Notes: generated by a model from the letters alone, not told the origin. Shown: positions 36,599-47,151, numbered from the stretch's first letter. The stretch is 64,000 nt of DNA from Clostridium sp. AM58-1XD (GCF_003464085.1 NZ_QSDR01000021.1:18625-82624), one strand, 5' to 3'. Program-made: numbers and translations.

Positions 36599-37510
36599 CT
36601 ATATGATATCCCGTAGGACCTGGATCACGGCGTTCACATAATAGGAATCCTGTTTACCGGATGGAACCATTGCGGAGACCGTCCAGAAGCAGCCGCCTCT
36701 TCCTATAGAAACATATTCGATCGATGGATCTCTGATGACAAATTGTTTGGGAACGAACGTGAGAGCCAGGCCTTCCTGGACCATGCTGAGAGCGGTTGAC
36801 ATGTTGCCGGTATATTGCAGTATATGAGGCTGGATGCCGTTGTCTTTGAATAGTTTATCGCTTAAAGCGCGTAGTCCGCGCCCTTCGTTCATCAGAACAA
36901 ACGGTTCTCTGCCGATATCGCTTAGTTCCAGCCATGTTCTGCTTCCGCTTTCAGAGATATGGACAGTTGATGAAAAACGGCGGGCCGCTGGCAGCGCCAG
37001 GAACACTTCTTCTTCGGCCACCGGAATATATGAAATATTATCCAGGTTCTGAGGTTCTTTAAAAAAAGTGGTCTTCAGTGCGATATCCACTTTGCCTTCC
37101 GTGATCGCCTGCCTCAATGCGGTGGGATATAATTCCATGACCCGGAGTGTGATTGCAGGATACCGTTCACTGAAGCGGGAGATGAAACTTGGGAGGATTA
37201 AGGAACCTCTCTGATCGGCTACGGCAAATGTAATGGAATTGACAGCACCGGATGCCGGGCGGGGAAGAGACGCTACCATGTCTTCATATTCCGTAAGTAT
37301 TTTCTTTGCGGTCTGAATATAGATATTGCCGGCGGCAGTTGGCGTAAGACCGGCGGAGGAACGGAAAAAAAGCTGGACTCCCAGTATTTCTTCCTGCTTT
37401 TTTAGATATTGGCTCAAAGATGGCTGCGCCACATAAAGTCTGCGCGCCGCTTTGGCAATGCTTCCCTCTTCTGCCATTGCCAAAATATATTGCAATTCTC
37501 GAAACATCAT
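36599..37510 (-). CDS. LysR-family transcriptional regulator 1
   Basis: 303 residues. The N-terminal winged helix-turn-helix (FRELQYILAMAEEGSIAKAA, YVAQPSLSQYLKKQEEILG) is followed by a LysR effector domain. The start is taken at the ATG at 37510, seven nt after GGAGGGTGA; the six extra residues of the longer reading cover that Shine-Dalgarno. It is divergent from the alpha/beta hydrolase-TAXI transporter genes (gap about 180 bp), the usual layout for a LysR protein and its target operon. Effector unknown. Confidence 0.85.
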   Translation of the reverse strand: MMFRELQYILAMAEEGSIAKAARRLYVAQPSLSQYLKKQEEILGVQLFFRSSAGLTPTAAGNIYIQTAKKILTEYEDMVASLPRPASGAVNSITFAVADQRGSLILPSFISRFSERYPAITLRVMELYPTALRQAITEGKVDIALKTTFFKEPQNLDNISYIPVAEEEVFLALPAARRFSSTVHISESGSRTWLELSDIGREPFVLMNEGRGLRALSDKLFKDNGIQPHILQYTGNMSTALSMVQEGLALTFVPKQFVIRDPSIEYVSIGRGGCFWTVSAMVPSGKQDSYYVNAVIQVLRDII

Positions 37511-37690
37511 CAGGCAATCACCCTCCAAATGTCAGACATATATGTTTTTCCTATACCCATCTATTATAATACACATATTAGACAAGAGTCAACGCGAATG
37601 ATAGAATGAAACTATAAAAAGCAACCAAATATGGCTGCGTGGTCTGTGCACGGATCATTCCAACTACATAAAGAGAGGAATGGTTATTGT

Positions 37691-38443
37691 ATGATAAGAA
37701 GCAGTGAATTACATTATATCGGAACGCTGAGGCCGCAGGAGCCGGCTGTTCTGATGATACCGGGAGCGTTGACAAGTCCGGCTGTTTTTGACGGGATTGG
37801 AGGCGGCCTTCCATGCCAGTCGGCCGTGATTGACTGGTGCGGATCGCCGGGGCCATGGGACGTTGTGGAGGTTGGAAAGCGTGTGCTGGAATTTATTTCA
37901 GAACATGAGCTGGGAAAGACTGTATTAGCGGGATATTCTGCAGGGGGAATCATATCGATGGCAGCCGGCAGCCGGGATGAAGACAAGCTTATTTCAGGTA
38001 TGCTTATTTCCAATACGGGCGCCTGTGCTGTCGGCCATGGAGACTATGGTCTCCCTCAGCGAATTCTTGCTGGCTGGCCTGGCGAAGATATACTGGAGCC
38101 GTTCTTTGCCCGCTGCTTTGCCCGTCCTGTTCCGACGGCCTTAAAGGAAAAATTGAAAGAGTATGCACGGAGTCTCAGCAGGGAGACGGCATATGAGGCG
38201 ACCAGCTCGTGCAGGGTTCACGATTTGCGGGGAGAGCTCCATAAGATTACCTGTCCGGTTGTGATTGCTCATGGAAAGCTGGATCAGACGAGACGGGAAG
38301 AACATGTAAAACAGATGAAAGACGGAATTCCGGATACAGAAGTATTCTGGCTGGACGGCGGACATACGATTATGGTTGAAGACAGAGAGCATTATCGAAA
38401 GGCGCTTAATTACCTGCTCGATAAAGTGGGAATGGGAAAATAA
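37691..38443 (+). CDS. Alpha/beta hydrolase
   Basis: 250 residues with the alpha/beta-hydrolase pattern: oxyanion region VLMIPGALTSPAVFDGI, nucleophile elbow LAGYSAGG (G-x-S-x-G), acid region VVIAHGKLDQT and catalytic-His region LDGGHTIMVED. A soluble esterase or amidase-like enzyme of unknown substrate. Start 37691 has AGAGAGGA about 12 nt upstream; the reading from 37631 lacks a site. It is directly ahead of the TAXI-TRAP genes, 13 bp apart, and may process the ligand they import. Confidence 0.78.
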   Translation: MIRSSELHYIGTLRPQEPAVLMIPGALTSPAVFDGIGGGLPCQSAVIDWCGSPGPWDVVEVGKRVLEFISEHELGKTVLAGYSAGGIISMAAGSRDEDKLISGMLISNTGACAVGHGDYGLPQRILAGWPGEDILEPFFARCFARPVPTALKEKLKEYARSLSRETAYEATSSCRVHDLRGELHKITCPVVIAHGKLDQTRREEHVKQMKDGIPDTEVFWLDGGHTIMVEDREHYRKALNYLLDKVGMGK

Positions 38444-38456
38444 AAGGAGGAGAAAC

Positions 38457-39515
38457 ATGAAAAGGAGAGTTGCGTTCATTTTATCATTGGTGATGATTTC
38501 CGTTTTGACAGGATGCAAAGGAACAGGAAACGCCGGAAAAGATAGTTCTCAAACGGAGAGCTCCGGGGCCGGAAATACGGCTGGCGCCGTTTCGGAGAAA
38601 AATGCGGAGGCGCTCAAAGGAATTACCATAGGAACCGGTTCTGCAGGAGGAACCAGCGAAATTGTCGGCGCCACTATGGCGGAGATCTGGAAAAAGGCGG
38701 TTTCAGATATGGATTTCACGGCAATCCCCACGTCTGGTTCTCAGGCGAATGTCAGCCTTTTGCAGAATAATGATGTCCAGTTTTCCATTACGACGGCGGA
38801 AGCAGCTGTTTCTGGAAGGGAGGGAAGCGCGCCTTTCCAGACGCCATATGAGGACCTGCGCTCTGTGTGCGCGCTATTTCCTAATACGCTGCAGATTTGG
38901 GCGAATAAGGACGCGGATATTAAAGATTTCAAAGATTTGGAATCAAAAAAATTCTGCTTCGGCATGCCGGGAGGCGGCCCTTACCAGGTGACCTTAAACC
39001 TGATGGAGCTTTACGGAATGAGCCAGGACAGCGTGAAGGCTGCAGGGGGAGAAATAATCCAGCTGGCTTGGGGAGAAGCCGTCAATGCGCTGCAGGATGG
39101 CAATCTGGATGCGGTGATTTGGACGACATCTTTCCCGGCTGCCAATATCGTCAATGCGTCCATGACGAAAGAATATGACCTTGTCCAAATGGACATGGGA
39201 AAGATTGAAGAATATATTGACGGACACAAAGGATGGGCGAAGCAGATCATTCCGGCGGGGACGTATGCAGGACAGGAAGAGGATGTAACTACAATTGCAA
39301 CGTATAACATTCTATGTACGGATCAGAAGCTTTCAGAGGATTTGGTGTATGAACTGACAAAAGCGCTTTGTACGAATTATGATTCCCTTGCAAATTCCCA
39401 TAGCATGATGGCAGGCATTTCAGATGACAATATTGCCTCCGGCCTCGGAATTCCGCTTCATGAGGGAGCAAAGGGTTTTTATGACGAGGCCGGTATCAGC
39501 TATGAAGACAACTAA
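38457..39515 (+). CDS. TAXI-family TRAP transporter substrate-binding lipoprotein
   Basis: 352 residues. Lipoprotein signal MKRRVAFILSLVMISVLTGC, then a TAXI domain: GITIGTGSAGGTSEIVGATM, VSLLQNNDVQFSITTAEA and FCFGMPGGGPYQVTLNLM. TAXI proteins serve TRAP carriers with a fused 4TM-12TM membrane protein, which is the next gene (18 bp). Ligand classes include glutamate and other dicarboxylates, but the ligand here is not known. AAAGGAGG precedes the ATG. Confidence 0.85.
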   Translation: MKRRVAFILSLVMISVLTGCKGTGNAGKDSSQTESSGAGNTAGAVSEKNAEALKGITIGTGSAGGTSEIVGATMAEIWKKAVSDMDFTAIPTSGSQANVSLLQNNDVQFSITTAEAAVSGREGSAPFQTPYEDLRSVCALFPNTLQIWANKDADIKDFKDLESKKFCFGMPGGGPYQVTLNLMELYGMSQDSVKAAGGEIIQLAWGEAVNALQDGNLDAVIWTTSFPAANIVNASMTKEYDLVQMDMGKIEEYIDGHKGWAKQIIPAGTYAGQEEDVTTIATYNILCTDQKLSEDLVYELTKALCTNYDSLANSHSMMAGISDDNIASGLGIPLHEGAKGFYDEAGISYEDN

Positions 39516-39532
39516 TCGGAGGGAGGACATCT

Positions 39533-41427
39533 ATGTGTGAGAAATCCAGGCAGACCCGGTGGGAGCGGCTGACGGGAGCTGTCATTACAGTATGCGGCAT
39601 CATTATGGTATTTTTTCAGATGTATACGGCAGAATTTGGCGTGCTGGGCGGAAGTAAGCAGACATCGCTGCACCTGCTGTTTGTAATGGTAATCGGTTTT
39701 CTGGCATTTCCTACGGGAAAACGGGTCTGTACGGCGCTGGATCATGTCCTTTCGCTGATTTTTATGATTGGGGCAGCTGCAAGCCTAGGGTATCTGTTTC
39801 TTAATAACGGCAGACTGCTCATGAGAATGCAGATGGTAGATCCGGTCGGCGATCTGGAGTTTATCTTTGGGATCCTGCTTGTCATCGCGGTGCTGGAGCT
39901 TTCCAGACGGGCGTTGGGGCCTGCTTTGCCGTTGATTGCGGTCATCTTTATTGCCTATGCATTTTGGGGAAATCATTTAACGGGAGTGTTTTATCATAAG
40001 GGAGTGACAGGGCGGAGATTTATCGAGCAGATGTATCTGATGTTCAGTGGAATTTTTGGCGAGGCTTTAAATGTTGCGGCTACCTTTGTGTTCCTTTTTA
40101 TCCTGTTTGGCTCGTTTCTGGAGATATCCGGAGGAGGAGAGTTCTTTATGGATATTTCCAAGAGCCTGGTGGGGCGGCTGCCGGGAGGTCCGGGACTTAT
40201 GGCGGTTGTATCCAGTTCGCTTATGGGAACGATTTCCGGAAGCGCAGTTGCAAATGTAGTGACCACCGGCGTATTTACAATTCCGCTGATGAAAAAGACA
40301 GGCTATGACAAGGACTTTGCCGGTGCGGTAGAGGCGGTTGCATCTACCGGCGGCAGATCCTTCCTCCGATTATGGGTTCAGGCGCATTTATTATGTCCGA
40401 ATATATCGGCGTGCCTTATTCCACGATAGCTGTCTGCGCCATCATACCTGCTGTGCTTTACTATGTTACGGTTTTCCTTCAGGTGTATTTTGAAGCAAGG
40501 CGTACAAATCTGGCTGGTATTCCGGCAAAGGAAATTCGCAGCGCGCGACAGGTGATCCGGGAGGGAGGACATCTTTCTATCCCCCTGATTATGATCCTTG
40601 TTCTGATGCTGAGCGGGTATTCTCCAATGAAGGCTGGAGTTTACGGTGTTCTGTCTGTGGTCCTGGTTACAGCGATCAAAAAGAATACGCGCATGGATCT
40701 GAAAAAAATCGTCAGGGCAATGGTAAATGCAGGAAGATCGATTGTTCCGGTATCCAGCGCCTGTGCCTGTGCCGGAATTATTATCGGGATTGTCCGCTTT
40801 ACAGGAATCGGACTGAAATTCAGCAGTGCGGTGCTGAGTATATCCAATGGAAATCTGATGGTGGGACTTACTCTGTGTATGTGTGCCTCGCTGATTCTTG
40901 GAATGGGACTTCCGACAGCGGCGGCTTACGTGATCCAGGCTGCGTTAACGGCGCCGGCGCTGGTGACGCTTGGTTTGCAGCCGATCCAGGCGCATCTGTT
41001 CATATTTTATTTTTCTTGCATCGCTGTAATCACGCCTCCGGTAGCGCTGGCTGCCTATGCCGCGGCTCCGATAGCGGGAGGGAATGCGATCAAAGTGGGC
41101 GTGAAAGCCTTCCGCCTTGGTCTTGCCTCATTCATTGTACCTTATATGTTCGGGTTTGGCCCCGGCCTGCTGCTTTTGGGCAGTATTGGAGATATCGCTC
41201 TTACATTGGCATCGGCTCTGATTGGAATCGTATTGTTTTCAGCCGCATTATCAGGATGGGCCGGAGGCAGGATCAATACGCCATGCCGTGTGCTGTTCTT
41301 CCTGTCCGCGGTGCTCCTGATGATGCAGGGAGGCATAACGGATTTATTAGGAGCAGGGATTGCGGCTGCCGGAATCCTGATACATATGCGGCATGTGAGC
41401 GGATTGCGCTTACAGCAGGCAGAGTGA
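39533..41427 (+). CDS. TRAP transporter fused 4TM/12TM permease (frame broken near 40352)
   Basis: 631 residues once one C is added at GGCGGC/CAG near 40352, joining AVEAVASTGG with QILPPIMGSGAFIMSEYIG. The N-terminal four-helix DctQ-like half (VITVCGIIMVFFQMYTAEFG) is fused to a DctM-like half with SGSAVANVVTTGVFTIPLMK, LGMGLPTAAAYVIQAALTAP and VITPPVALAAYAAAPIAGG. The carrier uses an ion gradient to import the ligand bound by the TAXI lipoprotein. Starts right after a GGAGGGAGG. It is the last gene of its unit, followed by a terminator. Confidence 0.83.
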
Positions 41428-41469
41428 GGTAAGAAGAGAGCATTTTGACGGCGCAGCAGAAAAAAGAAA

Positions 41470-41534
41470 AAGGACATTTCCGTACAGAGATCAAGAATGA
41501 GAAATGCTTGATTCTTAGGGAAATGTCCTTGTTT
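41470..41534. terminator. Terminator between the TRAP permease and convergent lysR
   Basis: AAGGACATTTCC (41470-41481) and GGAAATGTCCTT (41519-41530), with an inner AAGAAT/ATTCTT stem, then GTTTT. The left flank is A-rich, so it can act on both strands. Confidence 0.75.
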
Positions 41535-41682
41535 TATATCATAGAAGGTGCTCTTAAGATATAAAAAGCCCTTTGGCCGCGGTCACTTACGCACAGAGAA
41601 TGATGTCGGTAATGCTAAAATATGGAATAAACCGACAGTTTCTGCTTTTTGGCTGGCGGGGCCAATGCCAATTTGGATCGGA

Positions 41683-42580
41683 TTACAGGTCTGAAGCGTA
41701 CTTGAGGGCAAAATCATAAAAGGTTTTTACACAGGGGGGGGATCGGGCGGTTTTTTGAAACGGCCAGATAGATTTTCCGATATGCATCCGGGTGGTTCAG
41801 CCGGATTTTTTTGATGTTGTAATTCTGCAGGATCTCCAGATCCGGTACGATTGCAATACAGCTGCTGTGTCCGGTTGAAACGAGGCCTGCCATAGTGATC
41901 TCTTCTTCCATGCAGCAGAGTGTCTGGGGAGAGGCGTGGCACGGATAAAAAAGCCGTTCGATCAGATCCTGAATTTCCCCGGTTGCATCGATATATCGTA
42001 TGATGGGATAAGGTAGAAGCTCTTCCATGGAAACGCCGGTTCTCTCGGCCAGAGGATGATCAGCTGATGTGATGCAGATCAGTTCCTGTTTCAGCACGGG
42101 ACGAAAATCGATTTCCGGTTCGTTTGCCATATAAGTGCACAGGCTTACGTCGATGGACCCATCCTTGATTTTTTCCAGACTGGTTCTGGTATTGCACTGG
42201 TTAAACTGGATTGTAATGTTTTTGTGAACCTCGTTTTCATAAAATTTTTTAATGAGCATGGGAACGAACTGGTATCCCAGCACGAAGAGAAAGCTGAAAT
42301 CAATAATTCCGGAATCCTTTTTGGAAAACTGCATAAGCAGATGATTGCCGCTTTCAATTTCGTGGAAACCTCTGGAAACGTAGGAGTCCAAAAGGCGGCC
42401 GTATTTGCTCAGACGTACGTTTCTGCCATCCTTTTCGAACAGCGGGACGCCGAATTCTTTTTCCAGCGCTGCCATGGCATGGCTGAGACTGGGCTGGGTA
42501 ATGCATAAAAACTCCGCTGCCCTGGTATAGTGCTGGTACTGAGCCATGACTTTAAAGTAATACAGGTTATTTAAGTTCAT
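41683..42580 (-). CDS. LysR-family transcriptional regulator 2 (extra G in an 8-G run)
   Basis: N-terminal helix-turn-helix (LNNLYYFKVMAQYQHYTRAA, CITQPSLSHAMAALEKEFG) with a LysR effector domain. The frame as read stops at 41714 after RPIPPLCKNLL, but the run of eight G at 41734-41741 looks one too long: removing one gives RPIPPCVKTFYDFALKYASD and a stop at 41683, a natural LysR ending of 298 residues. It is divergent from ridA (42760) with a 179-bp gap, so it most likely controls the RidA-peptidase-TRAP-asparaginase unit. Confidence 0.83.
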
Positions 42581-42759
42581 TTACTACCGCCTTTCTGTCT
42601 GATTGCCGTTTTTCTACCTCATTAAGTGTTCTTACTATATCATGATTTATAGATAGAATCTATAAAAAGGGTGAGAAATATGCATTAGTATTTGTATAAA
42701 TTATGATATATAGTTAAGTCATGAAGCTGATAATAGATGTGAATGTGAAGGAGGAAGAA

Positions 42760-43221
42760 ATGTCATACGAAGAACGGTTGGAAGAGATAGGGTATCGACT
42801 TCCGGAACTACCTGCGGTTAGTAAAAAACCATTTGAAGCGGGAGTTAAAACTGGTAATCTGATTTTTGTATCAGGTAATGCAGCCCGTGTGAACGGTGTA
42901 CTTAAGTATACAGGAACCGTAGGCGACGGAGTGACGATACAGGAGGCCCAGGAGGCCGCTAAAATCGCCTTTGTCAATTGTCTGGCGGCAGTCAGAAGGA
43001 TGGAAGGAAGTCTTGAGTCTATTGAGAGAATCGTAAATATTAAAGGCTATGTAGCCAGTACGCCTGATTTTACGGGCCAGCCGGCGGTTATGGATGAAGT
43101 ATCAAAACTGGCGGTTGAGGTATTTAAAGACGCAGGAAAGCACAGCCGTGTAGCTTTGGGAGCTTCGTCCCTTCCGGGAGGAACTCCTGTAGAGGTAGAA
43201 CTTGTAGTTCAGGTAAAATAA
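42760..43221 (+). CDS. RidA (YjgF/YER057c/UK114) family protein
   Basis: 153 residues. RidA-family proteins hydrolyse reactive enamine/imine intermediates made by PLP enzymes or act as other deaminases. Seen: GNLIFVSGNAARVNG, AKIAFVNCLAAVRRMEGSLE and the C-terminal HSRVALGASSLPGGTPVEVE, which contains the conserved Arg of the family pocket. Start at 42760 follows AAGGAGGA; the reading from 42721 covers that site. First gene of an amino-acid-related unit behind LysR regulator 2. Confidence 0.85.
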   Translation: MSYEERLEEIGYRLPELPAVSKKPFEAGVKTGNLIFVSGNAARVNGVLKYTGTVGDGVTIQEAQEAAKIAFVNCLAAVRRMEGSLESIERIVNIKGYVASTPDFTGQPAVMDEVSKLAVEVFKDAGKHSRVALGASSLPGGTPVEVELVVQVK

Positions 43222-43261
43222 GAGAGTTATACGAATATTTATAAAAGAAAGGAAAACAATT

Positions 43262-44235
43262 ATGAAAGAAATGCCAAAAGATATGCCGTTAGGAATCAGA
43301 CAGCTGTTTACCAGTATCACTCATTTAAAAGAAGGAGAAAAAGTGCTTGTCATAACGGATGATAACAAGCGTGAAATAGGGGAAATGGTTTATAAATATG
43401 CCAAAGAACTTTTCGAAACAACGATGCTCGTTATGACCCCAAGACCAGGACACGGTGCAGAGCCTACGGATGCTGTTAGAACCGCTATGGCGGACTGTGA
43501 CGTAGCATTTGGTGCAACTACAATGTCATTGTTTCATTCCAAGGCTAGGCTGGATGGATGTAAAAAGGGAGACTACGCTGGGTAGGACTTCAGGACTATT
43601 CACTGGAGATGTTTGAAACGGGCGGACTTACGGCCGATTTCGATGAGGTCAGAAGAGTCATTGACCGGGTAGCGGCAGTATTCTGCGGAAAGACATTTAC
43701 GCTGACTTCAGAAGGCGGCACCAACATGGTGTGCAGTGTGGAAGGCAGACGGCCTGTTCTGGATTACGGCACTTCCACGGTTCCAGGTTCTGCTTCATTC
43801 CCTCCCAATGCAGAAGCAGCATTGGGCCCTGTAGAGGGAACAGCCAACGGAGTACTTGTGATCGACGGAAGCATTCCTCATCCTTTGCTTAATCTTATAG
43901 ACGAGCCGATCATCTGCACCGTAAAAGACGGTATGATTACGGAAATAAAAGGCGGCAGGCAGGCGGATATCCTCAGAAAGCTCCTGGCTGATTTCAATGA
44001 TCCCACCGTATATAATGTAGGAGAGCTGGGTCTCGGACTGAATAAGGAGAATTATCTGTGTGGCCATATGGCTCCGGATGAAGGCTCTTTTGGGAATATA
44101 CATATTGGAATTGGAAAAAATCTTGGATTTGGTGGCCATGTAGATTCTCCGCTCCACCTGGATATGGTAATTAAGAACATTTCGTGTGAGATCGACGGAC
44201 GGGTCATTATGAAGAACGGAGAGCTTCTCGTATAA
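43262..44235 (+). CDS. M29-like leucyl aminopeptidase/NicX superfamily protein (frame broken near 43573)
   Basis: 324 residues once one C is added (GGAGACCTACGC), joining KKGD with LRWVGLQDYSLEMFETGGL. Metal-dependent aminopeptidase T-like fold: EGTANGVLVIDGSIPHP, VGELGLGLN, GHMAPDEGSFGNIHIGIG and GFGGHVDSPLHLDMV. The histidines and acids in the last two segments match metal ligands of the M29/NicX superfamily, which includes both peptidases and dihydroxypyridine dioxygenases. Between RidA and the TRAP genes, so it probably acts on the imported compound. Function not fixed by sequence. Confidence 0.7.
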
Positions 44236-44249
44236 ATGAAAGGAAGGGA

Positions 44250-45356
44250 ATGGGCTTGAGTCAGAGGTTCATGATAAAAGGAGTAGAAAAGAAAAAAGTG
44301 GCAGCAGTAGTTCTCAGCATCCTTTTCATAATCGGGCTGTCTGGATGTGCATCATCCTCAGGCCTGGTTCCCGCGGCGCCTGGAAAAGGGAAAAAGAGAA
44401 TTATTAGCATCGCCACGGTACAGCCGGAGGATCATCCGATCAGCATTGGGCTGAAAGCATTTCAGGATTATATTCAAAAAGAGCTGGGCGAGGAATTTGA
44501 AATTAAAATTTACTTTAATGGAATTATGGGTGACAACGGACAGGCTCTGGAGCTCCTTCAGATGGGAACACTGGATCTTGTTGCGACCAGCGGAAGCAAT
44601 CTGGAGAGTTTTGACGATACCTACAAAATATTCGGACTGCCCTACTTATTTGAGGATGAAGAACATTTCCGAACATGTATGAAGGATGACGAATTCGTCA
44701 CCACTATATATGACTGTACTGTAAGGAAAGGAATACAGGGAGTAGCGTGGTTTGCAAACGGAGTCAATAATATCTATTCATCCAAACCGATCCGGACACC
44801 AGATGATATTAAGGGAATCAAACTGCGTATCCAGTCCAGCGAGGCGAATGTTAAGATGGCACAGCAATTCGGTGCGGCCGCCGTTGTTATGGCGTACGGA
44901 GAAGTATATACGGCCATGCAGAATCACGTAATCGATGCGGCCATGAATCCGGAAATGGCGCTGATCAGTATGAAGCACGGAGAAGTGGCAAAGTATTACT
45001 CGCGTACGGAGCATCAGATATTTACAGATGTAATGGTGGCAAATGTGGATTTTATGAATTCTCTGGACGATCAGGAGAAAAAGGTTATGGAGGAAGGATT
45101 CCGCCTGTGCACGGATGTAGAAGTAAAAGAGTGGGATAGGCAGATTGTGGATTGTATTAAAGAAGCGGAAGCGATGGGAGTAGAATTCATAGAAGTAGAT
45201 AAAACACCATTTGAAGAGTTACAGAAACCGGTGCGGGAAGAGCTGCTAAAATCTTATCCTCAGTTGCAGCCTCTGCATCAGCGGATACTGGAAATTCAGG
45301 AAAAACAAGAAAATCAGGAAATACAGCAGATTCAGGAGAAAGGAGAGCAGGAATGA
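44250..45356 (+). CDS. dctP: DctP-family TRAP transporter substrate-binding lipoprotein
   Basis: 368 residues. Hydrophobic signal with lipobox (LFIIGLSGCASS), then a DctP domain: ISIATVQPEDHPISIGLKAF, IKLRIQSSEANVKMAQQFGA and MAYGEVYTAMQNHVIDAAMN, where the conserved Arg binds a carboxylate in most family members. AGGAAGG at 44241-44247 suits a TTG start at 44256 better than the ATG at 44250; both are in frame. The C-terminus carries a Gln/Glu-rich tail (IQEKQENQEIQQIQEKGEQE) outside the fold. It overlaps the next gene by 4 bp. Confidence 0.83.
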   Translation: MGLSQRFMIKGVEKKKVAAVVLSILFIIGLSGCASSSGLVPAAPGKGKKRIISIATVQPEDHPISIGLKAFQDYIQKELGEEFEIKIYFNGIMGDNGQALELLQMGTLDLVATSGSNLESFDDTYKIFGLPYLFEDEEHFRTCMKDDEFVTTIYDCTVRKGIQGVAWFANGVNNIYSSKPIRTPDDIKGIKLRIQSSEANVKMAQQFGAAAVVMAYGEVYTAMQNHVIDAAMNPEMALISMKHGEVAKYYSRTEHQIFTDVMVANVDFMNSLDDQEKKVMEEGFRLCTDVEVKEWDRQIVDCIKEAEAMGVEFIEVDKTPFEELQKPVREELLKSYPQLQPLHQRILEIQEKQENQEIQQIQEKGEQE

Positions 45357-45847
45357 ATGTAATCAGAAAAATCAAAGAAATACTGAATAAAAGTCTGGAA
45401 GCGGTATGTGCAGCTTTGCTGGCATTTATGTCACTGCTGACGGTATACCAGGTTTTTATGCGCTATGTTGTAAAGAATCCAAGTACCATGTCAGAGGATA
45501 TACTGAGCTATTCATTCGTATGGCTTTCCCTTCTTGCCGCTGCCTTGGTATTCGGTGAAAGGGATCATATGAGCCTTACCTTCTTTGTAGATCAGACAAA
45601 GCCCAAGATACAGCTGTTTCTGTCAGTTTTCTCGGAAGTCTTGATTCTGCTGGTGGCTGCTCTGGTCTTCCTCTTCGGGGGAAAGGGATTTATGCTCGTG
45701 GGAGCAATGCAGCTTTCCCCTACCTTGAGTATCACGATGGACTGGATCTACGTAATTCTTCCTGTCAGCGGTGTCTTGATTATTTTATACAGTATCATTA
45801 ATATTGCAGAGCTGGTCAGCAGCAGAGAGAGGGGAGAAAGGAAATGA
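45353..45847 (+). CDS. dctQ: TRAP transporter small permease, DctQ type
   Basis: 164 residues with four membrane helices (for example CAALLAFMSLLTVYQVFMRY and LLAAALVFGERDHMSLTFFV). The E-R-D-H-M motif between helices 2 and 3 is usual in DctQ proteins. Works with DctM and DctP of the same operon. ATGA overlap with dctP and with dctM gives translational coupling. Confidence 0.87.
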   Translation: MNVIRKIKEILNKSLEAVCAALLAFMSLLTVYQVFMRYVVKNPSTMSEDILSYSFVWLSLLAAALVFGERDHMSLTFFVDQTKPKIQLFLSVFSEVLILLVAALVFLFGGKGFMLVGAMQLSPTLSITMDWIYVILPVSGVLIILYSIINIAELVSSRERGERK

Positions 45848-47151
45848 ATACAGCAGTAATAGCCAGTTTACTTATTTTTTCAATTTTAGTAGTTCTGCTG
45901 CTTATGGGCGTACCGATCGGCATTTCTCTCTGTGTAGCCTCCCTCGTGGTCATTACCCAGTCCCTGGGATTTGCTGGCGCAGCTCCGGCTTCAGCACTGA
46001 AAATGTTCCGCGGTATTAACATATTTACCCTTTTGGCAATCCCATTTTTTATTTTGGCTGGGAATATCATGAACAAAGGTGGAATCGCAATACGCTTAAT
46101 TCACTTTGCAACGGCTCTGACGGGCAGGATTCCGGGCTCTCTGGCTCATACAAATATTGTCGCCAACATGCTGTTTGGAGCAATATCTGGTTCCGGTACA
46201 GCAGCGGCTTCTGCTATGGGCTCTATTATCGGGCCGATTGAAAAGAAGGAAGGCTACGACGAGGACTTTGCGGCGGCAGTAAATGTAGCTACAGCGCCCA
46301 CCGGCCTTCTAATTCCTCCGAGTACGGGATTGATTACGTACGCCCTTGCCAGCGGCGGAACATCAGTGGCGGCTCTTTTCCTGGGGGGATATATTCCTGG
46401 AATTCTGTGGGGATTGAGTTGTATGGCCGTAGCATTCTTTTACGCTAAAAAGCATGGATATGTGACGGACAGGAGAATTTCTGTGGAAGAATTTGTAAAA
46501 GTCACTTTGGACGCTGTACCCAGCCTTCTGCTGATTATTATCGTTATAGGAGGGATCTGTGGAGGAATCTTTACAGCTACGGAGGCGTCCGCTGTTGCAG
46601 TTCTTTACAGCCTTATTTTATCTGTGTTCTTTTACAGGACTCTGAATGGGAAAGAATTGTATTCTATTTTAATTAACAGCGCAAAAATGTCGGGAATCAT
46701 CATGTTTCTCGTTGGTGCATCAAATATTATGGCATGGGTGATGTCATTTACGGGGATCCCGGACGCGATTGCCATGGGCGTGCTTTCCATCTCCAACAAT
46801 AAAATTATTATTCTGTTCACCATTAATCTCCTTCTGCTGTTTGTCGGGACATTTATGGACCTGACCCCGGCAATACTGATCTTTACCCCAATCCTTCTTC
46901 CGGTCTGCGAGAAACTGGGGATGAGTGCGCTGCATTTTGGAATTATGCTGGTGTTTAACCTGTGCATCGGCTGCATTACTCCTCCTGTAGGGAATATTCT
47001 TTTCGTAGGAATTAAAGTGGCGGGAAGAAAACTGGAACGGGTCATGCCTCTTCTTATGCGGTATTATCTGGCGATTTTTATTATCCTTATGCTGGTCACT
47101 TACATTCCCTGGCTGTCGACATTCCTGCCGGAACTGGCGGGCTACCACTGA
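45844..47151 (+). CDS. dctM: TRAP transporter large permease, DctM type
   Basis: 435 residues, 12 to 13 helices. Family segments: LLMGVPIGISLCVASLVVIT, GAISGSGTAAASAMGSII, APTGLLIPPSTGLITYALAS and LNLCIGCITPPVGNILFVG-like stretch near the C-terminus. Catalyses ion-coupled uptake of the DctP ligand. Likely substrate is an organic acid or amino acid derivative in view of the RidA, peptidase and asparaginase neighbours (inference). Confidence 0.88.
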   Translation: MNTAVIASLLIFSILVVLLLMGVPIGISLCVASLVVITQSLGFAGAAPASALKMFRGINIFTLLAIPFFILAGNIMNKGGIAIRLIHFATALTGRIPGSLAHTNIVANMLFGAISGSGTAAASAMGSIIGPIEKKEGYDEDFAAAVNVATAPTGLLIPPSTGLITYALASGGTSVAALFLGGYIPGILWGLSCMAVAFFYAKKHGYVTDRRISVEEFVKVTLDAVPSLLLIIIVIGGICGGIFTATEASAVAVLYSLILSVFFYRTLNGKELYSILINSAKMSGIIMFLVGASNIMAWVMSFTGIPDAIAMGVLSISNNKIIILFTINLLLLFVGTFMDLTPAILIFTPILLPVCEKLGMSALHFGIMLVFNLCIGCITPPVGNILFVGIKVAGRKLERVMPLLMRYYLAIFIILMLVTYIPWLSTFLPELAGYH

